Of a stretch of 18,060 nt of DNA, positions 1 to 6,752 are shown piece after piece. The DNA comes from an uncultured Armatimonadota bacterium (GTDB lineage Bacteria; Armatimonadota; Armatimonadia; Armatimonadales; Armatimonadaceae). Where the stretch lies: assembly GCA_903924445.1 (NCBI GenBank), contig CAIYBQ010000394.1, positions 1 through 18,060 on the forward strand, written 5' to 3'. The first letter of the stretch is position 1. Every line of letters begins with the position of its first letter. The position numbers were made by a program, and so were the translations under genes. The notes beneath the pieces were generated by a model, which was given only the letters and a program-made list of their open reading frames with translations, had not been told where the DNA came from and did not search any database.

Positions 1-345
1 GTCCGCGACATGGATGACTCTCCAGAACGCCTGACCTTGCTCAATCAAATGCGCGATATGGCTATCGAAGACTCGGCTTGGATCCCGTTCTACCATCCGG
101 AAGTCGTCACGATGTCCCATTCGTGGGTGACGAATACCAAGGTCCACCCGATCGCACGCGACACCTTGCTCTATCGCAAAATAGACAATAACCTGCGGGC
201 GCAAAAGCAGGCAGAGTGGAACAAGCCCGTCTGGTGGCCGCTATTCGCATTCATCGGCCTATCGATTGCAAGTGCCATCCCTGCCGCTATCGTCGTTCGG
301 CGCCGCGTCAACCGTAAGCTGCGCGCTGGCGGAGGAGCTTCCTGA
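1..345 (+). CDS. ABC transporter solute-binding protein, family 5 (3' end only)
   Basis: The reading frame is open from the first base of the window, so this is the C-terminal ~114 residues of a longer protein. The segment running from IPFYHPEVV to LLYRKID resembles the C-terminal end of peptide/nickel-type solute-binding proteins (SBP_bac_5, DppA/OppA), which deliver oligopeptides or similar ligands to the permease. Four ABC importer genes follow directly, and the stop codon shares one base with the next start (TGATG at 343-347), which supports the assignment. After the binding-protein domain comes a charged linker, then a hydrophobic segment (from WWPLFAF to AAIVV, about 22 residues) and an Arg/Lys-rich tail. 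This looks like a C-terminal membrane anchor with a cytoplasmic positive end. That is unusual, since most such proteins are periplasmic or N-terminal lipoproteins. Ligand identity cannot be inferred from this fragment. Confidence 0.85.
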   Translation, partial: VRDMDDSPERLTLLNQMRDMAIEDSAWIPFYHPEVVTMSHSWVTNTKVHPIARDTLLYRKIDNNLRAQKQAEWNKPVWWPLFAFIGLSIASAIPAAIVVRRRVNRKLRAGGGAS

Positions 346-1286
346 TGCTACGCTTTATTCTCCGGCGCCTGCTCCAGGCCATCCCAACCCTCCTCGGCGT
401 CCTAACGCTGACATGGTTTCTGTTCTTTGGAACCGCCAGCGCTGAGTCCATCGCGAGACGTAACCTCTCGAGCAAAGACCCAACCCCCGCCCAAGTCCAA
501 GGCTGGATCAAAGAGCACGGCTACGACCAACCGCCTGCGGTTCAGCTCCGCAAGGCCACGGTTGACATGTTGATGTTCAAGTTCGGCAAATCGGATGCGA
601 CCAAAGAAGACATCTGGACCCGTATCCGCCAAGGGGCTGGCCCAAGCATTGTGGTGTCGTCCACCATTTTCATCGGAACCGTCTTCGGTGCGATCCTCGT
701 CGCCGTGCTTGCCGCGGCTTTCCGGGGAACGTACATCGACAAAACCACGACCATTGTCTGCGTCCTATTGATGTCGGTTGTCTACACGGTCTACGTAATC
801 GGGGGGCAGTACTTCCTCTCAAAACAGCTGCGCTACGGCCCGATCTGGGGCTTTGATCCAGCATCCGGGCTGTTTAAATACATCCTCGTGCCAAGCGCCA
901 TCGGGTTTGCGGCGGGAATCGCGACCGAAATCCGCCTCTACCGAACCTTCCTCCTCGATGAAATCAGTCAGGACTATGTGCGGACCGCGCGGGCCAAGGG
1001 CGTCTCAGAAACCCGCATCCTTGCCCAACATGTCCTGAAAAATGCACTGATTCCCATCATCACCAACACCGTCGCCGTCATCCCCGGGCTTATCCTCGGC
1101 GGTCTGCTCCTTGAAAACTTCTTCGGTATCCCCGGCCTTGGCAGCTACCTCTTTGAAGCCCTCGGATCGAATGACTTCTCGGTCGTGCGTGCGATGGTCT
1201 TTCTCGGGACCCTCCTTTATATCTTTGGGCTGATCATGACTGATATCGCCTATGCCATCGTCGACCCGCGTGTGAGGATTGACTAG
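345..1286 (+). CDS. ABC transporter permease, DppB/OppB type
   Basis: A 313-residue inner-membrane permease of the binding-protein-dependent transport family, one half of the channel of a peptide/nickel-type importer. The N-terminus (LRFILRRLLQAIPTLLGVLT) is the classic DppB/GsiC start. Further hydrophobic segments lie at about 102-125, 135-155, 178-195, 239-258 and 282-305. The cytoplasmic EAA loop that docks on the ATPases is at about 208-238 (YVRTARAKGVS, then LKNALIPI). The protein ends in AIVDPRVRID, as the family does. The ATG at 345 overlaps the previous stop by one base and has a good ribosome-binding site, GGAGGAG, at 331-337. It is the second gene of the operon, and the next gene starts 3 bases after its stop. 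Confidence 0.95.
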   Translation: MLRFILRRLLQAIPTLLGVLTLTWFLFFGTASAESIARRNLSSKDPTPAQVQGWIKEHGYDQPPAVQLRKATVDMLMFKFGKSDATKEDIWTRIRQGAGPSIVVSSTIFIGTVFGAILVAVLAAAFRGTYIDKTTTIVCVLLMSVVYTVYVIGGQYFLSKQLRYGPIWGFDPASGLFKYILVPSAIGFAAGIATEIRLYRTFLLDEISQDYVRTARAKGVSETRILAQHVLKNALIPIITNTVAVIPGLILGGLLLENFFGIPGLGSYLFEALGSNDFSVVRAMVFLGTLLYIFGLIMTDIAYAIVDPRVRID

Positions 1287-1289
1287 AAC

Positions 1290-2303
1290 ATGAGCCCAAC
1301 CCTGCTGCATTTGCTCTACAACCTCTCGCCGCTGGCCCTCATCGGTGTTGCCGTTGTCATCTTTTTACGGGCACGCCAGACGCCGCTCTGGGGCGAAGCC
1401 TTTCGCCGCCTCGCGCGGAACCCGAGCGCCCGTGTCGCGATGGCGGTGATCGGCATCTACGCCACGATTGGTATCGCTGACTCTGTCGGTTGGTACGATG
1501 CCACCACACAGGAACGCCGGACGGTGATTGATGCCATTTTCGAGCGTAAGCCCGAGCGCACCTACTCCGCACCCTTGGCCGAAATGACGACCGGTGAGGC
1601 AAAGCCGCAGAAAATCCGTGAGAAGCATATTCTCGGGACGGACTCCATCGGCGCGGATGTCTTTTACCGCACGCTCAAGGGTGTCCGGACAGCCTTCCAA
1701 ATTGGCGGGATGACGGTGCTGATTGTGACGCCTCTCGCGCTCCTGCTCGGCTTGACCGCTGGGTACTACGGCAAGTGGCGGGATGATGTCATCACCTACA
1801 TTTATACAGTTTTGTCATCCGTGCCCGGAATTCTGCTGCAAATCGCGATGGTCCTGGTGCTCGGAAAAGGCATCATCCAAATCTGTCTGGCGCTCGGTAT
1901 CACCCGTTGGGTCGGCCTCTGCCGGATGGTGCGCGGCGAAACAATCAAGCACCGCGAACGCGAATATGTGCGCTCCGCAAAAGCGCTTGGCGTGACGGAC
2001 ATGGTCATTCTGGTGCGGCACATTTTGCCAAACCTGCTCCCAGTCGTCATCATTTCCACGACACTCGGCTTCTCTAACCTTGTGTTGTCGGAAGCCATCC
2101 TGTCGTACCTCGGCGTCGGCGTCCCGGACAATGTCGGCTCGTGGGGAAACATGATCGATGCGGCACGCGATGAGCTGGCGCGTGACCCGGTGATTTGGTG
2201 GAACCTGACGGCCGCGACAGGTGCGATCACAGGCCTAGCGTTGTCACTAAACCTTTTCGGCGATGCATTACGCGATGCGGTTGACCCGAGGCTTAGGAGC
2301 TGA
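1290..2303 (+). CDS. ABC transporter permease, DppC/OppC type
   Basis: A 337-residue second permease subunit, partner of the gene at 345-1286. It carries the DppC hallmarks: HILGTDSIGADVF at 113-125, an EAA loop at about 225-255 (EYVRSAKALGVT, then HILPNLLPVV), SEAILSYLGVGVP at 267-279 and a C-terminal GDALRDAVDPRLR. Compared with a minimal DppC it has an extra hydrophobic segment at the very N-terminus (about residues 12-26), a basic stretch, the usual first membrane span (about 48-62), and a polar loop of about 45 residues before the conserved HILGTD box. The start ATG lies 3 bases after the upstream stop, with a modest GAGG at 1274-1277, so translational coupling is likely. The ATPase gene follows after 2 bases. 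Confidence 0.95.
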   Translation: MSPTLLHLLYNLSPLALIGVAVVIFLRARQTPLWGEAFRRLARNPSARVAMAVIGIYATIGIADSVGWYDATTQERRTVIDAIFERKPERTYSAPLAEMTTGEAKPQKIREKHILGTDSIGADVFYRTLKGVRTAFQIGGMTVLIVTPLALLLGLTAGYYGKWRDDVITYIYTVLSSVPGILLQIAMVLVLGKGIIQICLALGITRWVGLCRMVRGETIKHREREYVRSAKALGVTDMVILVRHILPNLLPVVIISTTLGFSNLVLSEAILSYLGVGVPDNVGSWGNMIDAARDELARDPVIWWNLTAATGAITGLALSLNLFGDALRDAVDPRLRS

Positions 2304-2305
2304 TC

Positions 2306-3283
2306 ATGGAAAAACTGCTTCAAGTTGATGATCTTAGGACGTGGTTTCGGACATCGAGGGGGATTGTCAAAGCCGTGGATGGCGTCTCCTTCGATGTCGC
2401 TCCCGGGAAAACGCGGGCCATCGTGGGTGAGTCTGGATGTGGGAAGTCGATCACCGCACTCTCGATTCTGCAGCTCGTCCCGGAGCCCGCCGGCTATATC
2501 GAAAGCGGCAAGATTCACTTCGGCGGCGAAGATATTTTAGAGCGCAGCTGGACGGATATGCGGGGCTTGCGTGGTCGTGAGATCGCGATGATCTTTCAGG
2601 AGCCGATGACCAGTCTGAACCCAACGCGGACGATTGGTTGGCAGCTGTCCGAGGCGATGACGGTTCACGGCAAGGATGCCCCTGCGGCGCGGGCGCGGGC
2701 CCTCGAGCTGCTCGAGCGTGTGGGTTTGCGCGACCCGAATGCGGCGCTGCGACAGTATCCACACGAGCTCTCGGGCGGGATGCGGCAGCGCGTCATGATT
2801 GCCATCGCCCTTGCGAACCGGCCAAAGCTGCTGATCGCGGATGAGCCGACAACCGCCCTCGATGTCACCGTCCAGGCGCAGATCATGAGCCTCATCAAGG
2901 AGCTGCAGGATGAGCTTGGGATGGCGATGCTCCTGATCACCCATGACCTCGGGATTGTCTCAGAAGTCGCGCACGATGTGTCGGTGATGTACGCCGGGCA
3001 GGTTGTGGAAGCGGCGCCGACGCGGGACCTCTTCCATGACCCGCGGCATCCATATACGCAAGGTTTGTTTGCCAGCCTCCCGGCACGCAATCGACGTGGC
3101 AAGGATCTGATGACACTGGATGGCATCGTCCCGGATGCAGCAAACTGGCCAACCGGCTGCCGGTTTGCGGAGCGCTGTGCGCACAGACTGGATGCGTGTT
3201 CAGCGCCTCCAGCCCTGCATGGAAGCGGAACGCACCGCCAGGTCCGTTGTCATTTACCAAGCGCTATGGAGGTGACGAAGTGA
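2306..3283 (+). CDS. ABC transporter ATP-binding protein, DppD/OppD type
   Basis: A 325-residue cytoplasmic ATPase that powers the importer. Walker A is GESGCGKS at 41-48, the Q-loop Gln is in IFQEP near 98, the signature LSGGMRQ is at 155-161, Walker B LLIADEP at 175-181, and the H-loop His is in THD near 213. The C-terminal extension (about 235-325) is the oligopeptide/dipeptide ABC C-terminal domain. It contains the cysteine set C285, C291, C298 and C315 in the pattern GCRFAERC...DAC...RC. Some Dpp/Opp ATPases use equivalent cysteines to bind an iron-sulfur cluster; whether this one does is inference. The start ATG has AGGAG at 2295-2299, six bases upstream. The stop TGA overlaps the GTG start of the second ATPase. 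Confidence 0.95.
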   Translation: MEKLLQVDDLRTWFRTSRGIVKAVDGVSFDVAPGKTRAIVGESGCGKSITALSILQLVPEPAGYIESGKIHFGGEDILERSWTDMRGLRGREIAMIFQEPMTSLNPTRTIGWQLSEAMTVHGKDAPAARARALELLERVGLRDPNAALRQYPHELSGGMRQRVMIAIALANRPKLLIADEPTTALDVTVQAQIMSLIKELQDELGMAMLLITHDLGIVSEVAHDVSVMYAGQVVEAAPTRDLFHDPRHPYTQGLFASLPARNRRGKDLMTLDGIVPDAANWPTGCRFAERCAHRLDACSAPPALHGSGTHRQVRCHLPSAMEVTK

Positions 3284-4080
3284 GCACAACGCCCCCGATG
3301 TTGGATGTACGCCACCTTGTCAAGCAGTTCCCGAAGCGCGGTGGGATGTTTGGGAAGCGCGAAGTCTTTACGGCTGTGGATGATGTCAGCTTCCAAGTTA
3401 ACCGCGGAACGACGCTGGCTCTGGTCGGCGAGTCCGGCTCTGGGAAGAGCACGGTTGGGATGATGTTGCTTGGCCTCCTCGAGACGACAAGCGGAGATGT
3501 TCTCTACGAAGGCCGCCCGGTGATTGGCCTGCGTGGGCCAGAGCGGCTTGCGCTCCGCCGCAAGCTACAAGTTGTGTTTCAGGATCCCTTTGCGAGTCTC
3601 AATGCCCGGATGACGGTGGCTGAGCTGGTCATGGAAGGGATGCGCGTTCATAAGATGTATGCAAACGACGCGGAGCGTCGTGCGCGTGCGCAGGAGCTGC
3701 TTGGTCAGGTCGGGATGCCGGCGCATGCGCTTGACCGCTATCCGCATGAGTTTTCGGGTGGTCAGCGCCAGCGTATTGCGATTGCGCGTGCTTTGTCGGT
3801 GGAGCCGGAGTTTCTGGTTTTGGATGAACCGACGAGTGCCCTCGATGTCAGTGTGCAGAGCCAGGTGCTAAACCTCTTGCGCCGCCTGCAGCGCGAGCGT
3901 GGCCTGACGTATTTGTTTGTCACGCATAATCTGGCGGTGGTTGATTACCTTGCCGATGAAGTGTGTGTGATGGAAAAGGGCAAGATTATCGAGCGTGGGA
4001 TGGTGGAGGATGTGTTTGACCATCCGCAGCATGTAACGACGCAGCGTTTGCTTGCGGCTGTTCCAAAGGTGGAAATGTAG
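3280..4080 (+). CDS. ABC transporter ATP-binding protein, DppF/OppF type
   Basis: The second ATPase of the importer, 266 residues from the chosen start. I chose GTG at 3280 because it overlaps the upstream stop (GTGA) and is preceded by a strong GGAGGTG at 3268-3274. The frame is also open further upstream (to 3196), but that part is the out-of-frame shadow of the DppD C-terminus. Visible motifs are Walker A GESGSGKS at 50-57, Q-loop FQDP near 100-103, signature FSGGQRQ at 158-164, Walker B FLVLDEP at 178-184 and H-loop THN near 215-217. It stops soon after the conserved HPQHVTTQRLLAAVP. It therefore lacks the cysteine-bearing C-terminal extension of its partner and is short for OppF (usually 300 or more residues). 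Last gene of the operon. Confidence 0.94.
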   Translation: MSTTPPMLDVRHLVKQFPKRGGMFGKREVFTAVDDVSFQVNRGTTLALVGESGSGKSTVGMMLLGLLETTSGDVLYEGRPVIGLRGPERLALRRKLQVVFQDPFASLNARMTVAELVMEGMRVHKMYANDAERRARAQELLGQVGMPAHALDRYPHEFSGGQRQRIAIARALSVEPEFLVLDEPTSALDVSVQSQVLNLLRRLQRERGLTYLFVTHNLAVVDYLADEVCVMEKGKIIERGMVEDVFDHPQHVTTQRLLAAVPKVEM

Positions 4081-4102
4081 GTTCGGTTCGAACTGATAAA
4101 AT

Positions 4103-4124
4103 GGGCGGGCGTGGCAGCCCGCCC
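4103..4124 (+). repeat. GC-rich intergenic hairpin, REP-like
   Basis: A perfect 8-bp inverted repeat (GGGCGGGC at 4103-4110, GCCCGCCC at 4117-4124) separated by GTGGCA, then CTACG. It lies 22 bases after the stop of the ATPase operon. No T-run follows, so it is not a standard intrinsic terminator. The pattern, including the GTGGCA loop, resembles short REP/MITE-like intergenic repeats seen in many bacterial genomes. It may stabilise the 3' end of the operon transcript. Only one copy is present in this window. Confidence 0.55.
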
Positions 4125-4272
4125 CTACGCGGAGATTTTGTGCCATCAAACAGAATTCCAAGTACTCCAGAACCGACAAACGTAACAACGCGCAAGCGAT
4201 TTTCATTGGCAACATATGCTCCCGCACGGGTTAACGTGTTGGTGCATCCGGCTAAAGAAAAATAAAAATAAA

Positions 4273-5988
4273 CTACTTTTTCGCTTTTGGCTTGGCTCCG
4301 CGGCTTTGTTGCTTGGCTGGAATCGCATTCGATGGAATCGCTTCGTTTTCACCACCTTGCGTTGCCCGCCAGACGCTATAGTTTCCAACTACCCAGGTGG
4401 CCGTTCCGCGACCGGTTAGTCCAAGGGTCTTGTTCGTGACCTGGTTCAGCAAGTAGCGATCGTGGCTGACAAGGAAGAGTGTGCCGGAGTATTCAGTTAG
4501 CATTTCTCCGAGCGCTTCACACGATTCGACATCGAGGTGGTTTGTCGGCTCATCCAATATGAGCAGGTTCACAGGATTCAGCAGCATGCACGCAAGAACA
4601 AGCTTGTTCTTCTCGCCTCCGGAGAGCATCTCGACTTTCTTGAAGACGTCATCCCCCATGAAGAGGAACCGTGCGAGCCAGCCGCGACACTGGGTTTCAT
4701 TCCAGTCCGGCATCGCCAAGCCAAGCGTCTCGAGGACAGAAATCTTCAGATCGAGGGACTCTGCGGCATGCTGCGAGAAGTACGCATGACGGATATTGTT
4801 TCCCCATTGGACACGGCCTGATGTCGGTTCCTCATCCCCGAGGAGCATTTTGACCAATGTCGATTTGCCGGCACCATTTGGTCCGACGAAGCCGATGCGG
4901 TCACCGCGTTCAACATTCAAATCGAGATTTTCAAACAAAACCTTGTCATCAAAGCGTTTGCTAAGGTTGTCCAATGTCAGGACATCCCGGCCGATCCGAC
5001 CCGCACTTTTTTCATCCACCTTGGCCCGCATCCGGCTCGTGTCCACAACGACACGGTCGATCTTGTCCATACGCTCGATGCGCCCTTGGGTGACTTTACG
5101 GATTTTACTTGCAGTGTCCCCACCACCCTGATTGCGCTTGATCAGGTCTTTGAGGCGTTCGATTTCCTTCTGCTGAGTCTTCCAGATGTCGTGTTGGCGA
5201 TCGAGACGCTCTTGTTTTTGCTGCCGGAACTGTGTGTAGTTACCGCGGTAGAGCGAAAGGCGGCCATTGTCGAGGTCTGCAATTGTGTCGATGACGGCAT
5301 CCAAGAAGGTCCGGTCGTGGCTGACCAGAATCACGGCTCCGGCATATTCTTTGAGGAATGTCTCAAGCCACTCCACAGCCTGGATATCGAGGTGGTTTGT
5401 CGGTTCATCCAATATCAGCAGATCGGGTCGTGTCAGGACAAGCTTTGCGAGTGCGAGGCGGGTTTGCTCACCCCCGGAGCAGTCACCGACGGCTTTGGAC
5501 ATATCGGATGGCTTGAAGCCTAGGCTGCGCAGCGTCCCCTCGATGGTGCCTTCCAGTTCCCAGCCACCACGAGACTCAAAGTCATCCTGTGCTTCGGTGT
5601 AGGCATCCAAGGCTTCCTGCAGCTTGTCGGCATCATCCCCGGCTTCGCCCATCGCGATTCCGGATGCTTCGATCGCCGCTTGAGCTGCACGGTACGGCCC
5701 GAGGGCTACTTCGACTTCCTCGGCGAGGGTGCGTTCCGGATGCACGGGCGCTTCCTGCTTAAGGTAGCCAAGGCGTCGACCGGCAGCGAGGCTGATGCGG
5801 GCCGGGGTTGCACCGGTTGTGTCCGGGAGCTCCTGTCCCATCAGGATTCGGAGGAGGGTCGTCTTTCCGCCGCCATTGCGACCGACGAGGCCGAACTTCT
5901 GCCCGGCGGCGATTGAAAAGGTGATGTCAGAGAAGAGTTGGTCAGCGCCAAAGCTCTTAGAAAGGTTTGTTACGGTCAGGATGCTCAT
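4273..5988 (-). CDS. ABC-F family ATP-binding protein (Uup/EttA-like)
   Basis: A 571-residue protein with two fused ATP-binding domains and no membrane segments, which places it in the ABC-F class of ribosome-associated ATPases (translation factors or antibiotic-target protection). Domain 1: Walker A GRNGGGKT at 36-43, signature CSGGEQTR at 170-177, Walker B DLLILDEP at 189-196 followed by TNHLD. Linker about 240-330, charged and probably coiled coil, where the ribosome-contacting P-site tRNA interaction motif lies. Domain 2: Walker A GPNGAGKS at 369-376, signature LSGGEKNK at 455-462, Walker B LLILDEP at 475-481. The tail is Lys/Ala-rich. The first signature has Cys where Leu is usual. I start at ATG 5988 (SILTVTNLSKSFG is the normal family N-terminus); the frame extends to a TTG at 6018 but that is less likely. 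No clear Shine-Dalgarno. The exact subfamily is not resolved. Confidence 0.93.
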   Translation of the reverse strand: MSILTVTNLSKSFGADQLFSDITFSIAAGQKFGLVGRNGGGKTTLLRILMGQELPDTTGATPARISLAAGRRLGYLKQEAPVHPERTLAEEVEVALGPYRAAQAAIEASGIAMGEAGDDADKLQEALDAYTEAQDDFESRGGWELEGTIEGTLRSLGFKPSDMSKAVGDCSGGEQTRLALAKLVLTRPDLLILDEPTNHLDIQAVEWLETFLKEYAGAVILVSHDRTFLDAVIDTIADLDNGRLSLYRGNYTQFRQQKQERLDRQHDIWKTQQKEIERLKDLIKRNQGGGDTASKIRKVTQGRIERMDKIDRVVVDTSRMRAKVDEKSAGRIGRDVLTLDNLSKRFDDKVLFENLDLNVERGDRIGFVGPNGAGKSTLVKMLLGDEEPTSGRVQWGNNIRHAYFSQHAAESLDLKISVLETLGLAMPDWNETQCRGWLARFLFMGDDVFKKVEMLSGGEKNKLVLACMLLNPVNLLILDEPTNHLDVESCEALGEMLTEYSGTLFLVSHDRYLLNQVTNKTLGLTGRGTATWVVGNYSVWRATQGGENEAIPSNAIPAKQQSRGAKPKAKK

Positions 5989-6020
5989 AGGAAAAGTGCT
6001 GCGCTGCGGCGGCAACAATC

Positions 6021-6026
6021 ATTATA
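6021..6026 (-). promoter_or_regulatory. Candidate -10 box for the ABC-F gene
   Basis: On the minus strand this reads TATAAT, an exact sigma-70 -10 consensus, 32 bases upstream of the ABC-F ATG. No good -35 is visible at 16-18 bases (ACATAT-like sequences only), so the promoter call rests on the -10 alone. The predicted leader would be about 25 bases. Confidence 0.4.
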
Positions 6027-6067
6027 GCGGCGCAGAATCGCATATATGTTGTGTCATATGTTTCAGT

Positions 6068-6094
6068 TTGGCATGTTCAGGCGTGTTGTATGAT
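6068..6094 (+). promoter_or_regulatory. Candidate promoter of the toxin-antitoxin pair
   Basis: TTGGCA (6068-6073, one mismatch to TTGACA) and TATGAT (6089-6094, one mismatch to TATAAT) are separated by 15 bases, which is shorter than ideal. The antitoxin start lies 24 bases after the -10. The region also carries several CATAT/ATATG words (6041-6045, 6055-6060, 6115-6120) that could be operator half-sites for autoregulation; this is speculation. Confidence 0.35.
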
Positions 6095-6117
6095 TGGTGG
6101 CATGGAGGGCGTTACAT

Positions 6118-6342
6118 ATGTCCGTTAAACAGCGTTTTGCAGCGCAGGTAGACCCTGAACTGCTCGCGACTGCACGTGCAATTGCCGTCGCTGAAGGTAG
6201 ACAGTTTCAGTCCGTCGTAGAAGAAGCACTCGTGGACTTTGTTGAAAAGCGTAAAACCCCAGGTCCACGAGCCCACGTGATGGCGCAGTATCAAGCAAGT
6301 GTTGACCGCAATTCTGAACTCTATGAGCGCCTGGCCAAGTGA
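6118..6342 (+). CDS. Probable antitoxin of a Fic/Doc-type toxin-antitoxin pair
   Basis: A 74-residue charged protein directly upstream of a Doc-like toxin gene, with a 4-base overlap (GTGA), the standard layout of type II toxin-antitoxin operons. The N-terminal half (SVKQRFAAQVDPELLATARA, then AVAEGRQFQSVVEEAL) reads like a ribbon-helix-helix DNA-binding fold: a short strand followed by two helices. The C-terminal part (about 46-74) is polar and probably wraps the toxin. I start at ATG 6118 because GGAGGG at 6104-6109 is correctly spaced; the frame extends to a TTG at 6094. The family is assigned by context and pattern, not by recognition of a named antitoxin. Confidence 0.75.
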   Translation: MSVKQRFAAQVDPELLATARAIAVAEGRQFQSVVEEALVDFVEKRKTPGPRAHVMAQYQASVDRNSELYERLAK

Positions 6343-6715
6343 GGGATTACCTTACATTGGCGGACATCTTGGCTATTCATGACGATCAGATTCGCCGGTT
6401 CGGAGGTACTTTTGGCGTTCGTGATTTTGGACTAATCGAGGCCGCGATTTTTCGTCCACAGTCGGGCTATTACGATGACATCCTAGGTGAGGCAGCAGCA
6501 TTGTGGGAAAGTCTGTCTCAGAATCACCCATTTATTGATGGAAACAAGCGAGTAGCTTTTGCTGCCATGGACGCTTTTTGAGAATCAACGGCTGGACTGT
6601 CACTGCCACACCAAATGAAATTTATGAGCATATGATGTTTCTTTATGAATCTGGTCAATTCAGTTTTGCTGAACTAAACGTCTGGTTAATAGCCAACGCA
6701 ATTCACGATAATTAG
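6339..6715 (+). pseudogene. doc: Doc/Fic-family toxin, interrupted by a frameshift
   Basis: Death-on-curing (Doc) toxins are small Fic-fold proteins that phosphorylate EF-Tu and stop translation. The first frame (GTG 6339 to TGA 6579-6581, 80 residues) contains the complete Fic motif HPFIDGNKR plus the upstream Doc features FGVRDFGLIEAA and QSGYYDD. It then stops within the run of five T at 6575-6579. Shifting back one base at that run restores a good continuation of 45 residues, LRINGWTV...YEHMMFLYESG...FAELNVWLIANAI, ending at TAG 6713-6715. The joined protein would be about 125 residues, the usual Doc length. The catalytic motif is intact but the C-terminal helices are cut off. Causes could be a true inactivating deletion, a homopolymer sequencing error, or slippage at TTT TGA. 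The antitoxin upstream is intact. Confidence 0.85.
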
Positions 6716-6752
6716 TGACAGTGCCACGTAACATCGCCCCCCGACCCAAAAA

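Noticed and set aside
1802..2518. A 238-codon minus-strand frame across the permease/ATPase junction
   Set aside because: Antisense to two clearly coding genes; composition is typical of a GC-rich shadow frame.
3196..3279. N-terminal extension of the second ATPase
   Set aside because: Overlaps the DppD C-terminus; the GTG at 3280 has a strong ribosome-binding site and a normal family N-terminus.
4229..4272. A terminator for the ABC-F gene
   Set aside because: A T-rich tract follows the stop directly on the minus strand but no stem precedes it; the hairpin-like CACGTTAACCCGTG lies after it, in the wrong order.
5086..5523. A 145-codon frame antisense to the ABC-F gene
   Set aside because: Lies wholly inside the well-supported ABC-F gene and has no features of its own.
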